Source: an uncultured Bacteroidia bacterium (GTDB lineage: Bacteria > Bacteroidota > Bacteroidia > Bacteroidales > Prolixibacteraceae). Taken from it: a stretch of DNA of 36,480 bases. The stretch lies in contig CAINLJ010000277.1 of assembly GCA_903850335.1 (NCBI GenBank), forward strand, positions 1 through 36,480. Reading direction: 5' to 3'. The number at the start of each line of letters is the position of its first letter. Position 1 is the first letter of the stretch. Below, one piece after another: positions 35,114 to 36,480 of this stretch. The position numbers and the translations under genes were made by a program. The notes under the pieces are model-generated. The model worked only from the letters and a program-made list of their open reading frames with translations. It searched no databases and was not told the DNA's origin.

Positions 35114-36454
35114 ATGTTTTACAGGGAAATCATAGATAAACTAAAAGATTGGGCGGGAAGGGATAATCGCAAACCGCTGGTATTAAGGGGATCCAGGCAG
35201 GTTGGAAAAACAACCGCCGTCGAGATGTTTGCCAAAGAGTTCGATCAGCACATTTCACTTAATCTTGAAAAGGAAGAAGAGCGGAAGATATTTGAAACCT
35301 CCTATCCGTTTCAGGATCTGTTGATGGCCTTATTCTTTTATGCAGGAAAGGAACGCCATTTGGGCAGGACTTTAATCTTTATCGACGAAATTCAGAACGC
35401 TCCCAAGGCAATCGCATTGTTGCGCTATTTTAAGGAAGAGGCCGGTGATTTGTTTGTGATTGCAGCAGGATCACTACTGGAAACGATTATGGACCGCAAA
35501 ATTTCTTACCCGGTAGGAAGGGTGGAATACATGGTGATGCACCCTGTGTCGTTCCGCGAATTTCTGGCTGCTACCGGCGAAACCCAAAGCCTCGATCTGC
35601 TGAAAAGTGATGAAGTTCCTGCCTTTGCCCATCCCCATTTAATGCGGCAATTCAAAAAATACCTGACCATTGGCGGAATGCCACAGGTAGTGGAACAATA
35701 TATTCGCAACAACGACCTCACCGCTTTGCAGCCTATTTATGCAAGCCTCCTGATATCGTATATTGAAGATGTGGAGAAATATGCACCTTCTTCATCGCAG
35801 GTGCAGTATATCAGGCATATACTTAACACTGCTTTTGAAGTGGCGGGAAGCCGTATTACCATCGAAAATTTTGGCGGTTCAAGTTACAAGTTTCGCGAAA
35901 TGAAAGAGGCATTTACCACACTCGAAAAAACATTGCTGTTCCAGTTGGTTTATCCAACTACTGACATAACCATCCCGGCATTGCCCAAATTGACATTAAA
36001 ACCCAGGTTGCATGCCCTTGACACCGGGATGATAAATTACTCAACGAATATGGTTAAAGATATACTATCCATGGAGGATATCGCCGATGTGTACAGAGGA
36101 CGGATAGCCGAACACATTACCGGACAGGAACTGATGGCAATGTCAAATAGCATCATGAACAAGCTCCGGTTCTGGGTGAGGGAGAAAAAACAATCCAGCG
36201 CTGAAGTAGATTATCTTTACCAATACAATAGTAAATTAATCCCAATCGAAGTAAAATCGGGTGCAATTGGCAAGCTGCGTTCGCTGCACCAGTTTATGGA
36301 TCATGCCCCTCATAAGCTGGCGGTGCGGGTCTGGCAAGGTCCTTATTCGGTCGAAAAGGCTAAAACCATTGCAGGAACCGAATTCACACTGCTTAACCTG
36401 CCTTTCTACCTTGTTCACCGGATTGAACGGGAATTGGATAAAATAAATGCATGA
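35114..36454 (+). CDS. AAA ATPase with C-terminal DUF4143
   Basis: A 446-residue protein of the large 'ATP-binding protein / DUF4143' family. Walker A is GSRQVGKTT (26-34), Walker B is FIDEIQ (89-94) and sensor-like IAAGSLLE follows (116-123). The C-terminal DUF4143 part ends in a nuclease-like AEVDYLYQYNSKLIPIEVKSG, similar to the (D/E)xK core of PD-(D/E)xK folds. Members are widespread, often in many copies, in Bacteroidota and archaea, and their role is not settled; toxin-like or DNA-transaction roles have been suggested. The start at 35114 follows the three 33-bp repeats, which may regulate it. It is on the same strand as recB but 232 bases away, so it is probably a separate unit. Confidence 0.92.
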   Translation: MFYREIIDKLKDWAGRDNRKPLVLRGSRQVGKTTAVEMFAKEFDQHISLNLEKEEERKIFETSYPFQDLLMALFFYAGKERHLGRTLIFIDEIQNAPKAIALLRYFKEEAGDLFVIAAGSLLETIMDRKISYPVGRVEYMVMHPVSFREFLAATGETQSLDLLKSDEVPAFAHPHLMRQFKKYLTIGGMPQVVEQYIRNNDLTALQPIYASLLISYIEDVEKYAPSSSQVQYIRHILNTAFEVAGSRITIENFGGSSYKFREMKEAFTTLEKTLLFQLVYPTTDITIPALPKLTLKPRLHALDTGMINYSTNMVKDILSMEDIADVYRGRIAEHITGQELMAMSNSIMNKLRFWVREKKQSSAEVDYLYQYNSKLIPIEVKSGAIGKLRSLHQFMDHAPHKLAVRVWQGPYSVEKAKTIAGTEFTLLNLPFYLVHRIERELDKINA

Positions 36455-36480
36455 AATAGCCATGGCGGAGAAATCACAAA

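Overview
The window looks like a chromosomal segment of a Bacteroidota species (Bacteroidales- or Marinilabiliales-like). It is AT-rich, intergenic regions carry close matches to the TAnnTTTG -7 promoter box of that phylum, most genes lack Shine-Dalgarno sequences, and several genes (a GH172/DUF2961 protein, a DUF4143 ATPase, a small conserved 'SLDERIQKVEDL' protein) are typical of it. This assignment is by recognition; no search was run.

Region 1 (1-5.0 kb, all minus strand) is ordinary accessory metabolism: a secreted GH172-type glycosidase, a small unknown protein, a secreted alpha/beta-hydrolase fused to a metallo-beta-lactamase domain, and a small two-helix membrane protein. Region 2 (5.0-12.95 kb, plus strand) starts at a tRNA-Pro(CGG), is followed by a candidate small RNA with its own promoter and terminator, and then holds a five-gene operon: Type III methyltransferase (mod), a Bro-N/DinD-like protein, Type III restriction helicase-nuclease (res), a TPR protein and an FRG-domain protein. 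The last two overlap by 20 bases, and the operon ends at a strong intrinsic terminator. Region 3 (12.99-15.36 kb, minus strand) is a complete group II intron with a reverse transcriptase/maturase. It has an intact domain V and YADD centre, but the HNH endonuclease tail has lost key histidines. It seems to split a short, decayed reading frame and lies beside a 16-bp perfect palindrome.

Region 4 (15.6-24.8 kb, plus strand) has a small conserved protein with its own terminator, then a very AT-rich two-gene module: a 1155-aa membrane-anchored protein overlapping a 1598-aa DEAH helicase with a C-terminal DUF1998-type cysteine cluster. This layout matches Druantia type III (DruH-DruE). Region 5 (25.2-34.9 kb, plus strand) holds a beta-CASP metallo-hydrolase of the RNase J/CPSF type, a small zinc-ribbon-like protein, and a tightly packed recD-recC-recB operon. 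Region 6 (34.9-36.5 kb) is a DUF4143 AAA ATPase preceded by three direct repeats on an exact 33-bp period.

Taken together, about 5.3-34.9 kb reads as a defence island anchored at a tRNA: DNA modification and restriction with three unusual accessory genes, a Druantia-like helicase system, and a RecBCD nuclease that degrades unprotected linear DNA. The parts most likely to be undescribed are the mod-bro-res-TPR-FRG operon and its TPR/FRG pair.
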